Part shown: in pieces, positions 25,111 to 32,128 of the stretch | Numbering within the stretch: position 1 is the first letter of the stretch | How the letters are laid out: every line of letters begins with the position of its first letter | Source of the DNA: Cellulomonas rhizosphaerae | GTDB lineage: Bacteria; Actinomycetota; Actinomycetes; Actinomycetales; Cellulomonadaceae | Length of the DNA: 35,220 nt | Direction: 5' to 3' | Assembly (NCBI RefSeq): GCF_003470205.1 | Contig: NZ_QWKP01000196.1 | Location: 1 to 35,220 of the forward strand | Made by a program: the position numbers and the translations under genes | Notes under the pieces: generated by a model | Seen by the model: only the letters and a program-made list of their open reading frames with translations | Told to the model about the DNA's origin: nothing | Database searches by the model: none

Positions 25111-25991
25111 CAGTCGTTGCCTTCCTGCGTGGCGCTCTCGAGGTCCTGCAGGCGGCTGTACTCGAGCCCGAGGGAACCCTCCTGACCCTTGGCCTTGAGC
25201 TCCGCGATGTGCTTGTCGTAGTCCTCACGGGACACGACGTTGACGTTGAACAGCATCGACGAGTGGTACTCGCCGCAGAGCTCGGCGCACTTGCCCTCGT
25301 AGTTGCCGATGACCTTGGGCGTCAGCTGGAACGAGTTCGTCTTGCCCGGGATCATGTCCATCTTGTACAGGAACGCCGGGACCCAGAAGGAGTGGATGAC
25401 GTCGCGCGACTCGAGCGTGAAACGGGTGCTCTCGTTGACGGGGAGCCACAGCGTGACCTGGTCCTTGAGCACGCCGGTGCCGGCAGCACCGACGTCCTGC
25501 GCGTGCTGGCCGGTCTCGTAGGCGTCGTCGTCGAGGTAGTTGAAGTCCCAGCTCCACTGCTTGCCGATGACCTCGACGTGGTTCTTGGTCGGCGTCGAGG
25601 TGTCCTGGATCGCCGTGACGTCGCGGTTCGTGTAGTAGAAGAGCACGCCGACCATGACGATCGGGAGCACGACGTACATGAACTCGAGCGGGACGTGGTA
25701 CCGCAGCTGCACGGGCAGGACGTTGTCGTCCTTGCGCTTGCGGTAGACGGCGACGCACCAGAGCATCAGGCCCCACGTGATGAGGCCGACGATGAGCGCA
25801 GCGATCCACGAGCCGACCCAGAGGTTGACGATGCGACCCGTCTGGTCCGTGATCTCGTTGTCGGAGTTGCCGGGCAGCCAGCCGCGCTGCACCTCGGCGG
25901 AACATCCGCTGAGGGCGACCGCGACGACGGCTGCGAGGCCGGCCATTCTCAGGGCCGTGCGCCGCTTCCGGCGGGGGGTGTCCGGGTGCAC
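25110..25991 (-). CDS. ctaC: Cytochrome c oxidase subunit II, lipoprotein
   Basis: A 293-residue electron-entry subunit. A signal sequence with lipobox ALSGC (Cys30) predicts a lipid anchor. Two membrane helices lie at about 57-80 and 103-120. The CuA domain has His200 ([10 protein letters not shown]), Cys235, Glu237 and Cys239 (CAELCGEYH), His243 and Met246. QWSWDFNY is the aromatic patch that takes electrons, here from QcrC. The GTG at 25991 is chosen because AGAGG stands 6 bases upstream and it gives a normal signal peptide; a longer reading adds an implausible Arg-rich stretch. The stop overlaps ctaD by one base. A CRP-like site and a -10 lie upstream. Confidence 0.95.
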   Translation of the reverse strand: MHPDTPRRKRRTALRMAGLAAVVAVALSGCSAEVQRGWLPGNSDNEITDQTGRIVNLWVGSWIAALIVGLITWGLMLWCVAVYRKRKDDNVLPVQLRYHVPLEFMYVVLPIVMVGVLFYYTNRDVTAIQDTSTPTKNHVEVIGKQWSWDFNYLDDDAYETGQHAQDVGAAGTGVLKDQVTLWLPVNESTRFTLESRDVIHSFWVPAFLYKMDMIPGKTNSFQLTPKVIGNYEGKCAELCGEYHSSMLFNVNVVSREDYDKHIAELKAKGQEGSLGLEYSRLQDLESATQEGND

Positions 25992-26073
25992 TGGGGACCT
26001 CTCACTCGCGTCCCGTTGGCGCGCCACCCAAGGCAGGCAGCCGTCACCCGGGACCTTCGTCCTCGACCCGTGC

Positions 26074-26079
26074 AGCCTA
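26074..26079 (-). promoter_or_regulatory. Candidate -10 TAGGCT of the ctaCDF operon
   Basis: On the minus strand TAGGCT lies 82 bases before the ctaC GTG, giving a leader of about 75 bases with its own ribosome site. No good -35 is seen, which would fit an activator-dependent promoter. Confidence 0.4.
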
Positions 26080-26128
26080 GCGCGCCGACCAGCCGGTTTC
26101 GCCCCGGGGACACGACTTCGCGACACCG

Positions 26129-26144
26129 TGTCAGCACCGTCACA
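26129..26144. promoter_or_regulatory. CRP/GlxR-like operator upstream of ctaC
   Basis: TGTCA-N6-TCACA matches the CRP-family pattern TGTGA-N6-TCACA at 9 of 10 defined bases. It is centred about 70 bases upstream of the start expected from the -10 at 26074-26079, a position usual for class I activation. Binding is inferred. Confidence 0.4.
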
Positions 26145-26211
26145 CCGGCCCGCCGCAGCTCGGCGAGCGAGCGGGACGGGCACTCGCGCGTGCTCATGCG
26201 GCCCCGCGGGC

Positions 26212-26217
26212 TAGCGT
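26212..26217 (+). promoter_or_regulatory. -10 element TAGCGT for the NifS-like gene
   Basis: TAGCGT ends 6 bases before the GTG at 26224 and there is no ribosome site, indicating a leaderless mRNA. Confidence 0.5.
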
Positions 26218-26223
26218 GCCTCC

Positions 26224-27426
26224 GTGAGCTCTCCTGCCGACGACGCCACCGCGCGCACCGATGTGACGGACGCCACTGCGCCGCGCAGCGCCCCGAGGCG
26301 CGTGATCCTCGACGCCGGGGGCCGTGCGCCCCTGCTGACCGAGGCGCGCGCCGCGTTCGTCGAGGCGCTCGACCAGGGCTGGGCGGACCCGCGGCGCCTG
26401 TTCTCCGAGGGGCGCCGCGCCCGGATGCTGCTCGACGGCGCCCGTGAGGCGATCGCGGGCGTCGTCGGCGCGCGGACCGAGGAGATCGATCTCGCGCCGT
26501 CGCACGTGGCCGCGCTGCACACTGCGGTCCGGTCGGTGGCGCGCGGCCGGCGGCGGGTCGGGTCGGGCGTGGTCGTCGGCGCTGTCGAGCGCGCCGCAGT
26601 GCTCAACGCCGCGGCGTTCGTCGCGGGCGACGCGCGCCTCGTCGTCCCGGTCGACGCGACCGGCAGGGTCGACGCGGCAACGTTCGCCGCGGCCGTCGCC
26701 GCACCCGGGGTCGCGCTCGCCGCGCTGCAGCACGCCAACGGTGAGGTCGGCACGCTCCAGCCGGTCGACGAGGTCCACGTCGCCGCCCGCGCGGCCGGGG
26801 TCCCGCTGCTCGTCGACGCCGGCGCGAGCCTCGGACACGTGGCCGTCCCGCCGAGCTGGGACCTGCTGGCCGCGGACGCGGGCGACTGGGGCGGACCGGG
26901 CGGCATCGGCGTCCTGGCCACCCGGCGGGGCGTGCGCCGCTCCCCCGACGGCCCCGAGGACGACGACCGCTGGTTCCCCGGCGGCGTGAGCGTGCCTGCG
27001 GCCCTCGCGGCAGCCGTCGCGCTCCAGGTCGCCGAGCAGCGGCGGGTGGCGGAGGCGCAGCGGCTGCACGCGCTCGTCGACCGTGTCCGCGCCCGCGTCG
27101 CGGCCGAGGTGCCGGACGTCGACGTCGTCGGCGACCCCGACCGCCGGCTCCCCCACGTCGTGACGTTCTCCTGCCTGTACGTCGACGGCGAGGCGCTCGT
27201 CACCGCGCTCGACGCCGAGGGCTTCGCGGTCGGCTCCGGATCCGCCTGCACGTCGAGCGCGCTCGAGCCCAGCCACGTGCTCGCGGCGATGGGCGTCCTC
27301 ACGCACGGCAACGTGCGGCTCGCGCTGCCGGCAGGCACCACCGAGCGCGACGTCGACGCGTTCTGCGACGCGCTGCCCCGCCTTGTCGCGCGCGTGCGCT
27401 CGGCCCTGGGCGTGGAGGGGCTGTGA
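26224..27426 (+). CDS. Cysteine desulfurase-like protein lacking the PLP lysine
   Basis: A 400-residue NifS/IscS homologue of near-normal length. The sulfur-carrying loop GSGSACTSSALEPSHVL (Cys342) and Arg365 are intact. Aligned by eye to E. coli IscS, SGHKIYGPKGIG corresponds to DAGDWGGPGGIG, so the PLP lysine is Asp221. The stacking His is Arg123 (VERAAV), the Gln near PLP O3' is Ala201 and the GATES phosphate loop is gone; Asp198 remains. It probably cannot bind PLP in the normal way and may be a sulfur carrier, a scaffold or a changed enzyme. There is no frameshift or internal stop, so it looks maintained. It starts with a leaderless GTG and overlaps the TusA-like gene as GTGA. Confidence 0.85.
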   Translation: MSSPADDATARTDVTDATAPRSAPRRVILDAGGRAPLLTEARAAFVEALDQGWADPRRLFSEGRRARMLLDGAREAIAGVVGARTEEIDLAPSHVAALHTAVRSVARGRRRVGSGVVVGAVERAAVLNAAAFVAGDARLVVPVDATGRVDAATFAAAVAAPGVALAALQHANGEVGTLQPVDEVHVAARAAGVPLLVDAGASLGHVAVPPSWDLLAADAGDWGGPGGIGVLATRRGVRRSPDGPEDDDRWFPGGVSVPAALAAAVALQVAEQRRVAEAQRLHALVDRVRARVAAEVPDVDVVGDPDRRLPHVVTFSCLYVDGEALVTALDAEGFAVGSGSACTSSALEPSHVLAAMGVLTHGNVRLALPAGTTERDVDAFCDALPRLVARVRSALGVEGL

Positions 27427-27641
27427 CCGTCGTCGACGCGCGTGGCCTGCGCTGCCCGGCACCCGTCATCCGGATCGCGCGCGCCGCCCGCGACGCTGCA
27501 TCGGGGACGCACATCACCGTCCTGGCGACCGACCCGGCGGCCGTGCACGACGTGCCCGCGTGGGCGCGGATGCGCGGCCACGCGATGGTGTCCAGCACCG
27601 AGGCGGACGGCGAGTACGCGCTCACCGTGGAGATCGGCTGA
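27423..27641 (+). CDS. TusA-family sulfur carrier protein
   Basis: A 72-residue SirA/TusA-fold protein. DARGLRCPAPVIR carries the conserved CPxP motif, whose cysteine holds persulfide sulfur in the family. The GTG start lies inside the stop of the NifS-like gene (GTGA), so the two are translated together. TusA takes sulfur from IscS in E. coli and passes it to tRNA thiolation or molybdenum-cofactor enzymes. Here the partner is the desulfurase-like protein with the altered active site, so the sulfur source is uncertain. A perfect palindromic terminator begins 3 bases after the stop. Confidence 0.88.
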   Translation: MTVVDARGLRCPAPVIRIARAARDAASGTHITVLATDPAAVHDVPAWARMRGHAMVSSTEADGEYALTVEIG

Positions 27642-27644
27642 CAC

Positions 27645-27678
27645 GACGAAGGCCCGGCCGATCGGCCGGGCCTTCGTC
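27645..27678. terminator. Perfect 34-bp palindrome, bidirectional terminator
   Basis: A perfect inverted repeat with no unpaired centre in DNA (15-bp stem with a GATC loop in RNA). It lies between the TusA-like gene and the convergent erpA gene and would stop transcription from both sides. Confidence 0.85.
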
Positions 27679-27690
27679 ACGTCGCTGGGA

Positions 27691-28041
27691 TCAGCTGAAC
27701 GAGCCGCCGCACGCGCAGGCGCTGCCGGCGTTCGGGTTGTCGATCGTGAAGCCCTGCTTCTCGATCGTGTCCGCGAAGTCGATCGTGGCGCCGTCGAGGT
27801 ACGGGACGCTCATGCGGTCGACGATGACCTCGACGCCGTCGTAGTCCTTCGTGACGTCACCGTCGAGGTAGCGCTCGTCGAAGTAGAGCTGGTAGATCAG
27901 GCCCGAGCAGCCACCGGGCTGCACGGCGACGCGGAGACGAAGGTCGTCGCGACCCTCCTGCTCGAGGAGGCTGCGCACCTTGTCCGCGGCGAAGTCGGTG
28001 AGGAGGACGCCGTGCGTCGCAGTCTCGGTGGTCTCGCTCAT
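27691..28041 (-). CDS. erpA: A-type iron-sulfur carrier (ErpA/HesB family)
   Basis: A 116-residue protein that receives and delivers Fe-S clusters. The three conserved cysteines are Cys45 (PGGCSGLIY), Cys109 and Cys111 (SACACGGSF). The length is normal. The ATG at 28041 has AGGAGAG upstream. It corresponds to M. tuberculosis Rv2204c. Likely clients nearby are the Rieske protein and NadA, both Fe-S proteins, though this is inference from location. It converges on the NifS-like/TusA pair and shares their terminator. The 177 bases upstream contain its promoter, which I cannot fix. Confidence 0.93.
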   Translation of the reverse strand: MSETTETATHGVLLTDFAADKVRSLLEQEGRDDLRLRVAVQPGGCSGLIYQLYFDERYLDGDVTKDYDGVEVIVDRMSVPYLDGATIDFADTIEKQGFTIDNPNAGSACACGGSFS

Positions 28042-28218
28042 GGGTCTCTCCTGGGTGCTGGCGGTCGGTGCTCGGGCCCGGGTCCCACGATGCAGCGATC
28101 GCCGACCCCGTTCACGGTCGGCAACACGCGCCTTCGCGCGATTGTTCCCGGCCGGTTCCAGCGTACGTCTCCTGCGCCCGGATGCCGCATGACGTCCGCC
28201 ACACCACGCCGAGGCTGT

Positions 28219-29376
28219 TCAGCGCGACCAGGTCCGCGCCACCCGCTCGGCGCGCCGCTCGAGCGACCCTCCCGCGTCGGCCAGCGCGACCGCGACCTCG
28301 TCGGGCCCCTCGGCGACCGCGTACGCGGCCGTGACGCCCGCCGCCGACAGCTCACGCCGCCCGACGAGCACCTCGCCGGCCAGGACGACGGCGGGCACCG
28401 CGTGCGCGAGTGCCCGCGCGGCGACGCCGGTGGTGACCTTGCCGTGCAGCGACTGCCAGTCGAACCGCCCCTCGCCGGTCACCACGACGTCCGCGACCGC
28501 GAGCCGCTCGTCGAGCCCGACAGCGTCGGCCACGAGGGCCGCGCCCGGGACCAGGCGCGCGCCGAGCAGCGCGAGCCCGAACCCGAGGCCGCCCGCCGCA
28601 CCCGCGCCCGGCGCGGTGAGCAACCGCCGCCCGGCGCCGCTCGGTCCGGCCAGCAGGTCGGGACGGAGAGCGTCGCCCAGCGCGTCGATCGCCGCGTGCG
28701 CGAACGTCGCGAGCGCACCCTCGAGGTCCTGCGCCTGCTGGGGCGTCGCGCCCTTCTGCGGGGCGAAGCCCGCGGAGGCGCCCTGCAGCCCGAGCAGGGG
28801 GACGTCGACGTCCGTCGCGACGACGAGCTCGACTCCCGCCAGCCGCTCGCGCAGCTCCCGCAGCCCGACGAGGTCCGCCGCCGCCACGTCGGCGAGCGCG
28901 CCACCGCCCGCCGCGAGGGCCGGCGCGTCCAGGCCCAGGCCGACGAGCGCGCCCGCACCGGCGTCGTTGGTCGACGACCCCCCGAGCCCCACGACGACCC
29001 GACGGGCGCCCGTGCCGATCGCCGCGCCGATGAGCTCGCCCGCCCCGCGCGTCGACGTCAGCGTGGGATCGCGGCGGTCGGCGGGCACGAGACCGAGGCC
29101 CAGCGCGTGCGCGGTCTCGACGTAGGTCGTGTCGCCGACGACCAGGATCGCCGCAGGCACCGCTGTGCCGAGCGGCCCGGCCACGGTCGCGGCGACCAGG
29201 GAGCCGCCGAGGCTCGCGTGCAGGGTCTCCACGAAGCCGGGGCCGCCGTCGGACAGCGGGCACGCGGTCACCTCGTCGTGCGGCGCGGCCCGGCGCCAGC
29301 CCGAGGCGATGCGGGCCGCGGCCTCGCGGGCGGTCAGGGCGGTGCCGAAGGAGTCCGGGGCGATGAGCACGTGCAC
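28219..29376 (-). CDS. Glycerate kinase (GlxK family)
   Basis: A 385-residue kinase phosphorylating D-glycerate, in this family usually to 2-phosphoglycerate. Characteristic stretches are the N-terminal IAPDSFGTALTAREAA, CPLSDGGPGFVE, GLGGSSTNDAGAG, ATDVDVPLLG and VTGEGRFDWQSLHGK. It links glycerate to lower glycolysis. It corresponds to M. tuberculosis Rv2205c. The GTG at 29376 is chosen as the first of two nearby GTGs; CACGAT ends 6 bases upstream and could be the -10 of a leaderless mRNA. It diverges from nadA. No glyoxylate or serine genes lie near. Confidence 0.9.
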   Translation of the reverse strand: MHVLIAPDSFGTALTAREAAARIASGWRRAAPHDEVTACPLSDGGPGFVETLHASLGGSLVAATVAGPLGTAVPAAILVVGDTTYVETAHALGLGLVPADRRDPTLTSTRGAGELIGAAIGTGARRVVVGLGGSSTNDAGAGALVGLGLDAPALAAGGGALADVAAADLVGLRELRERLAGVELVVATDVDVPLLGLQGASAGFAPQKGATPQQAQDLEGALATFAHAAIDALGDALRPDLLAGPSGAGRRLLTAPGAGAAGGLGFGLALLGARLVPGAALVADAVGLDERLAVADVVVTGEGRFDWQSLHGKVTTGVAARALAHAVPAVVLAGEVLVGRRELSAAGVTAAYAVAEGPDEVAVALADAGGSLERRAERVARTWSR

Positions 29377-29460
29377 GCGGGCATCGTGACATGCGCCACG
29401 TCTCGCCCCGCGACCGACGGGCCCCGTGGCGCGCCGGTCGCCGTGTGGGAAGATCGCGCC

Positions 29461-30672
29461 GTGAGCACCGCGACCTCCGCTCCCTCCCCCGCCGGCTTCG
29501 CCGAGCCCGCCCCGTCGGCCCTGCTGCTGCTGGGCCGAGGAGTCGACCTGGCCTCCGAGCGCGGGGTCGAGTGCGTCGGCGACCTGCCGTCGCCGAGCGA
29601 CCCCGACCTCGTCGAGCGCGCCCGCGTGGCGCGAGCCGCCCTGGGTGACCGGGCGTTCATCCTCGGTCACCACTACCAGCGCGACGAGGTCATCGACTTC
29701 GCCGACGTCACGGGCGACTCCTTCAAGCTTGCGCGCGAGGCCGCTGCCCGGCCCGACGCCGAGTTCGTGATCTTCTGCGGCGTCCACTTCATGGCGGAGT
29801 CCGCAGACATCCTCACGTCCGACACGCAGCAGGTGATCCTCCCGGACCTCGCGGCGGGGTGCTCGATGGCCGACATGGCCGCGATCGACCAGGTCGAGGA
29901 CGCGTGGGACGTGCTCGTCGACGCCGGCGTCGCGGAGTCCACGGTCCCGGTCACCTACATGAACTCGACCGCCGCGATCAAGGCGTTCACCGGTCGCCAC
30001 GGCGGCACGATCTGCACCTCGTCGAACGCGCACGTCGCGCTGCGGTGGGCGTTCGACCAGGTCGGCGGCGTCGACGGCACCGGCAAGGTCCTGTTCATGC
30101 CGGACCAGCACCTGGGCCGCAACACCGCGGTGCTCGAGCTCGGCCTCTCGCTCGACGACTGCGTGGTGTTCGACCCGCGCAAGCCGAACGGCGGCCTGAC
30201 GACCGAGGAGCTCAAGGCCGCGCGGATGATCCTGTGGCGCGGGCACTGCTCGGTGCACGGCCGCTTCTCCGAGCGCAACGTCACCGACATCCGCGCCGCG
30301 GCGCCGGGCGTCACCGTGCTCGTGCACCCCGAGTGCAAGCACGAGGTGGTCAACGCGGCCGACATGGTCGGCTCGACGGAGTACATCATCAGGGCCCTGG
30401 ACGCCGCCCCCGCGGGCTCGGTCTGGGCGATCGGCACCGAGCTCAACCTCGTGCGCCGGCTCGCGGCCGCGCACCCGGACAAGCAGGTGCACTACCTCGA
30501 CTCGACGGTCTGCTTCTGCTCGACGATGAACCGCATCGACCTGCCGCACCTCGTGTGGGCGATGGAGTCGCTCGTCGCGGGCCGTACGGTCAACCAGATC
30601 GTCGTGGACGCCGACGACGCGCACTGGGCCCGCGTCGCGCTTGACCAGATGCTCGCCCTGCCGGGCTACTGA
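29461..30672 (+). CDS. nadA: Quinolinate synthase
   Basis: A 403-residue [4Fe-4S] enzyme that makes quinolinate from iminoaspartate and dihydroxyacetone phosphate for NAD synthesis. Cluster ligands are Cys134 (AAGCSMADMA), Cys292 (HPECKHEV) and Cys351 or Cys353 (DSTVCFCSTMNRIDL). GHHYQRDEVIDFAD and YMNSTAAIKAF line the substrate site. The N-terminal 50 residues extend beyond shorter family members. GTG at 29461 follows GAAGAT by 6 bases; a longer reading upstream would be Arg-rich and unlikely. The usual partners nadB and nadC are absent. The next gene begins 5 bases after the stop, so an operon with the DJ-1 and ABM genes is likely. Confidence 0.94.
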   Translation: MSTATSAPSPAGFAEPAPSALLLLGRGVDLASERGVECVGDLPSPSDPDLVERARVARAALGDRAFILGHHYQRDEVIDFADVTGDSFKLAREAAARPDAEFVIFCGVHFMAESADILTSDTQQVILPDLAAGCSMADMAAIDQVEDAWDVLVDAGVAESTVPVTYMNSTAAIKAFTGRHGGTICTSSNAHVALRWAFDQVGGVDGTGKVLFMPDQHLGRNTAVLELGLSLDDCVVFDPRKPNGGLTTEELKAARMILWRGHCSVHGRFSERNVTDIRAAAPGVTVLVHPECKHEVVNAADMVGSTEYIIRALDAAPAGSVWAIGTELNLVRRLAAAHPDKQVHYLDSTVCFCSTMNRIDLPHLVWAMESLVAGRTVNQIVVDADDAHWARVALDQMLALPGY

Positions 30673-30677
30673 CGAGC

Positions 30678-31277
30678 ATGAGCACCGGGAACGCCCTGCG
30701 TGTCGGCATCTTCGTCTTCGACGGCGCCGAGGAGCTCGACGTCGTCGGCCCGTACGAGGTGCTCGCGGCGTGGGCCAAGATCTCGCCGCTGCACCCCGAG
30801 GTCGTGACCTTCTCCTGGGACGGCGGCGGGATCCGCTGCGCCAAGGGCCTGTGCCTCGTCCCCGACCTGGCCGCGCCCGACGTCGGCCCGCTGCACGTGC
30901 TCGTCTACCCCGGCGGCCACGGCACCCGGGCCCTGGCCGCGGACCCCGACCACCTGGTGTGGGTCCGGGAGATGCGCGAGCAGACGCCGCTCATGACGAG
31001 CGTGTGCACTGGCGCTCTCGTCTACGCCGCCGCGGGCCTGCTCTCGGGCCGCACGGCAACGACGCACTGGAGCGCGTTCGACGAGCTCGTCGCGTTCGAC
31101 CCGAGCGTGCTGGCCGACGACGAGGCGCGCTACGTCGACGACGGCGACGTCGTGACCTCGGCGGGCGTCTCGGCCGGCATCGACATGGCCCTGCACCTCG
31201 TCGCCCGGCTCGACTCGGTCGACGTGGCGCGCGCAGTCCGCCGCGAGATCCAGTACGACCCCGCTCCCCCGATCTGA
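30678..31277 (+). CDS. DJ-1/PfpI family protein
   Basis: A 199-residue protein with the DJ-1/PfpI glutamine-amidotransferase-like fold. The nucleophilic elbow is SVCTGALVYAAAGLL (Cys110), with ATTHW (His130) after it and an acidic N-terminal strand FDGAEELDVVGPYEV. This subgroup resembles isonitrile hydratase (InhA) and the ligand domain of some AraC regulators; here no DNA-binding domain follows. The substrate is unknown. It begins 5 bases after nadA and its TGA overlaps the ATG of the ABM gene by one base (TGATG). Confidence 0.88.
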   Translation: MSTGNALRVGIFVFDGAEELDVVGPYEVLAAWAKISPLHPEVVTFSWDGGGIRCAKGLCLVPDLAAPDVGPLHVLVYPGGHGTRALAADPDHLVWVREMREQTPLMTSVCTGALVYAAAGLLSGRTATTHWSAFDELVAFDPSVLADDEARYVDDGDVVTSAGVSAGIDMALHLVARLDSVDVARAVRREIQYDPAPPI

Positions 31278-31591
31278 TGATCGACGCGCCCGTCCTCGAG
31301 CACGCGATGCTCGACGTGCGTCCCGGCACGTCCGCGCAGTTCGAGGCGGCCATGGCCCAGGCGCTGCCGATCATCGAGTCCGTCCCCGGCTGCCGCGGCG
31401 CACGGGTCAGCCGCTGCCTCGAACGGCCGGACACATACCTGCTGCTCGTCGGCTGGGACTCGGTCGAGGCGCACACGGTCGGCTTCCGCGGATCGCCGGA
31501 CTACGGGCGCTGGCGTGAGCTGCTGCACCACTTCTACGAGCCGTTCCCGGTCGTCGAGCACTTCGTCGACCTCGAACGTACTCGTGAGTAA
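31277..31591 (+). CDS. Antibiotic biosynthesis monooxygenase (ABM) domain protein
   Basis: A 104-residue dimeric alpha/beta-barrel protein. The pattern EHAMLDVRPGTSAQFEAAM, CRGARVSRCLERPDTYLLL and the C-terminal HHFYEPFPVVEHF is typical of ABM-fold proteins. These include quinol-type oxygenases, haem-degrading enzymes and many of unknown role. No haem-ligand pattern is certain. Translation is coupled to the DJ-1 gene through a TGATG overlap. Its TAA stop forms the first half of the TAACAT -10 for the thioesterase. Confidence 0.85.
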   Translation: MIDAPVLEHAMLDVRPGTSAQFEAAMAQALPIIESVPGCRGARVSRCLERPDTYLLLVGWDSVEAHTVGFRGSPDYGRWRELLHHFYEPFPVVEHFVDLERTRE

Positions 31592-31594
31592 CAT
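31589..31594 (+). promoter_or_regulatory. -10 element TAACAT for the thioesterase gene
   Basis: TAACAT ends 6 bases before the GTG at 31601 and includes the TAA stop of the gene before. The thioesterase probably has a separate leaderless transcript. Confidence 0.5.
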
Positions 31595-31600
31595 CGCCTC

Positions 31601-32128
31601 GTGACCCGCACCCTGCAGCTGGCGCTCGCCACCTACCGCCCCCGCAAGGCCGTGCCCGGCCAGGGCCTGTTCGACCCGTCGGTGACGCGCATGCGCGTGT
31701 GGCCGACCGACCTCGACCTGTACCGGCACGTGAACAACGGCGTGTACCTGCAGTGCATGGACGTCGGGCGCAGCAACTTCCTCGCGGACCTCGGCTCGTT
31801 CACGGCGCTCAACGAGAAGCACTGGTACCCCGTCGTCGCCGCCCAGACGATCAAGTACCGCCGGTCGCTCACGCTCGGCCAGCGCTTCGAGCTCACGACG
31901 ACCGTCCTCGGCTGGGACGCGCGCGTCGTCTACCTCGAGCAGTCGTTCTCGCGCAACGGCGAGCACGTCGCTCGCGGCGTCGTCGCGGGCCGGTTCCTGG
32001 GCCGTGGCGGCGAGCGCGTCGCGGCGCCGGACGTCGTCGCACTGATCACCGGCGCGCCGGTCGAGAGCCCCGCGCTGCCCGACGACGTGGCCGCCTGGGC
32101 CCGCGCGGTGGACGTCGCCGCGCGCTAG
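31601..32128 (+). CDS. Hotdog-fold acyl-CoA thioesterase
   Basis: A 175-residue protein of the 4-hydroxybenzoyl-CoA thioesterase type. The active-site turn is WPTDLDLYRHVNNGVYL, with the expected Asp and the His-Val-Asn-Asn sequence. The central strand IKYRRSLTLGQRFELTT fits the single hotdog domain. It should cleave an acyl-CoA, but chain length and role cannot be read. The GTG at 31601 follows a -10 by 6 bases. The stop TAG overlaps the convergent dipeptidase stop within a shared CTAG. Confidence 0.87.
   Translation: MTRTLQLALATYRPRKAVPGQGLFDPSVTRMRVWPTDLDLYRHVNNGVYLQCMDVGRSNFLADLGSFTALNEKHWYPVVAAQTIKYRRSLTLGQRFELTTTVLGWDARVVYLEQSFSRNGEHVARGVVAGRFLGRGGERVAAPDVVALITGAPVESPALPDDVAAWARAVDVAAR

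Noticed and set aside
25992-26183. A 64-residue N-terminal extension of CtaC
   Set aside because: It is Arg/Pro-rich, would put the signal peptide inside the protein, and covers the -10 and CRP-like sites.
31571-31590. TCGAAC followed by TCGTGA as a LexA site before the thioesterase
   Set aside because: The right half matches GTTCGA poorly, and the stretch encodes the conserved end of the ABM protein.
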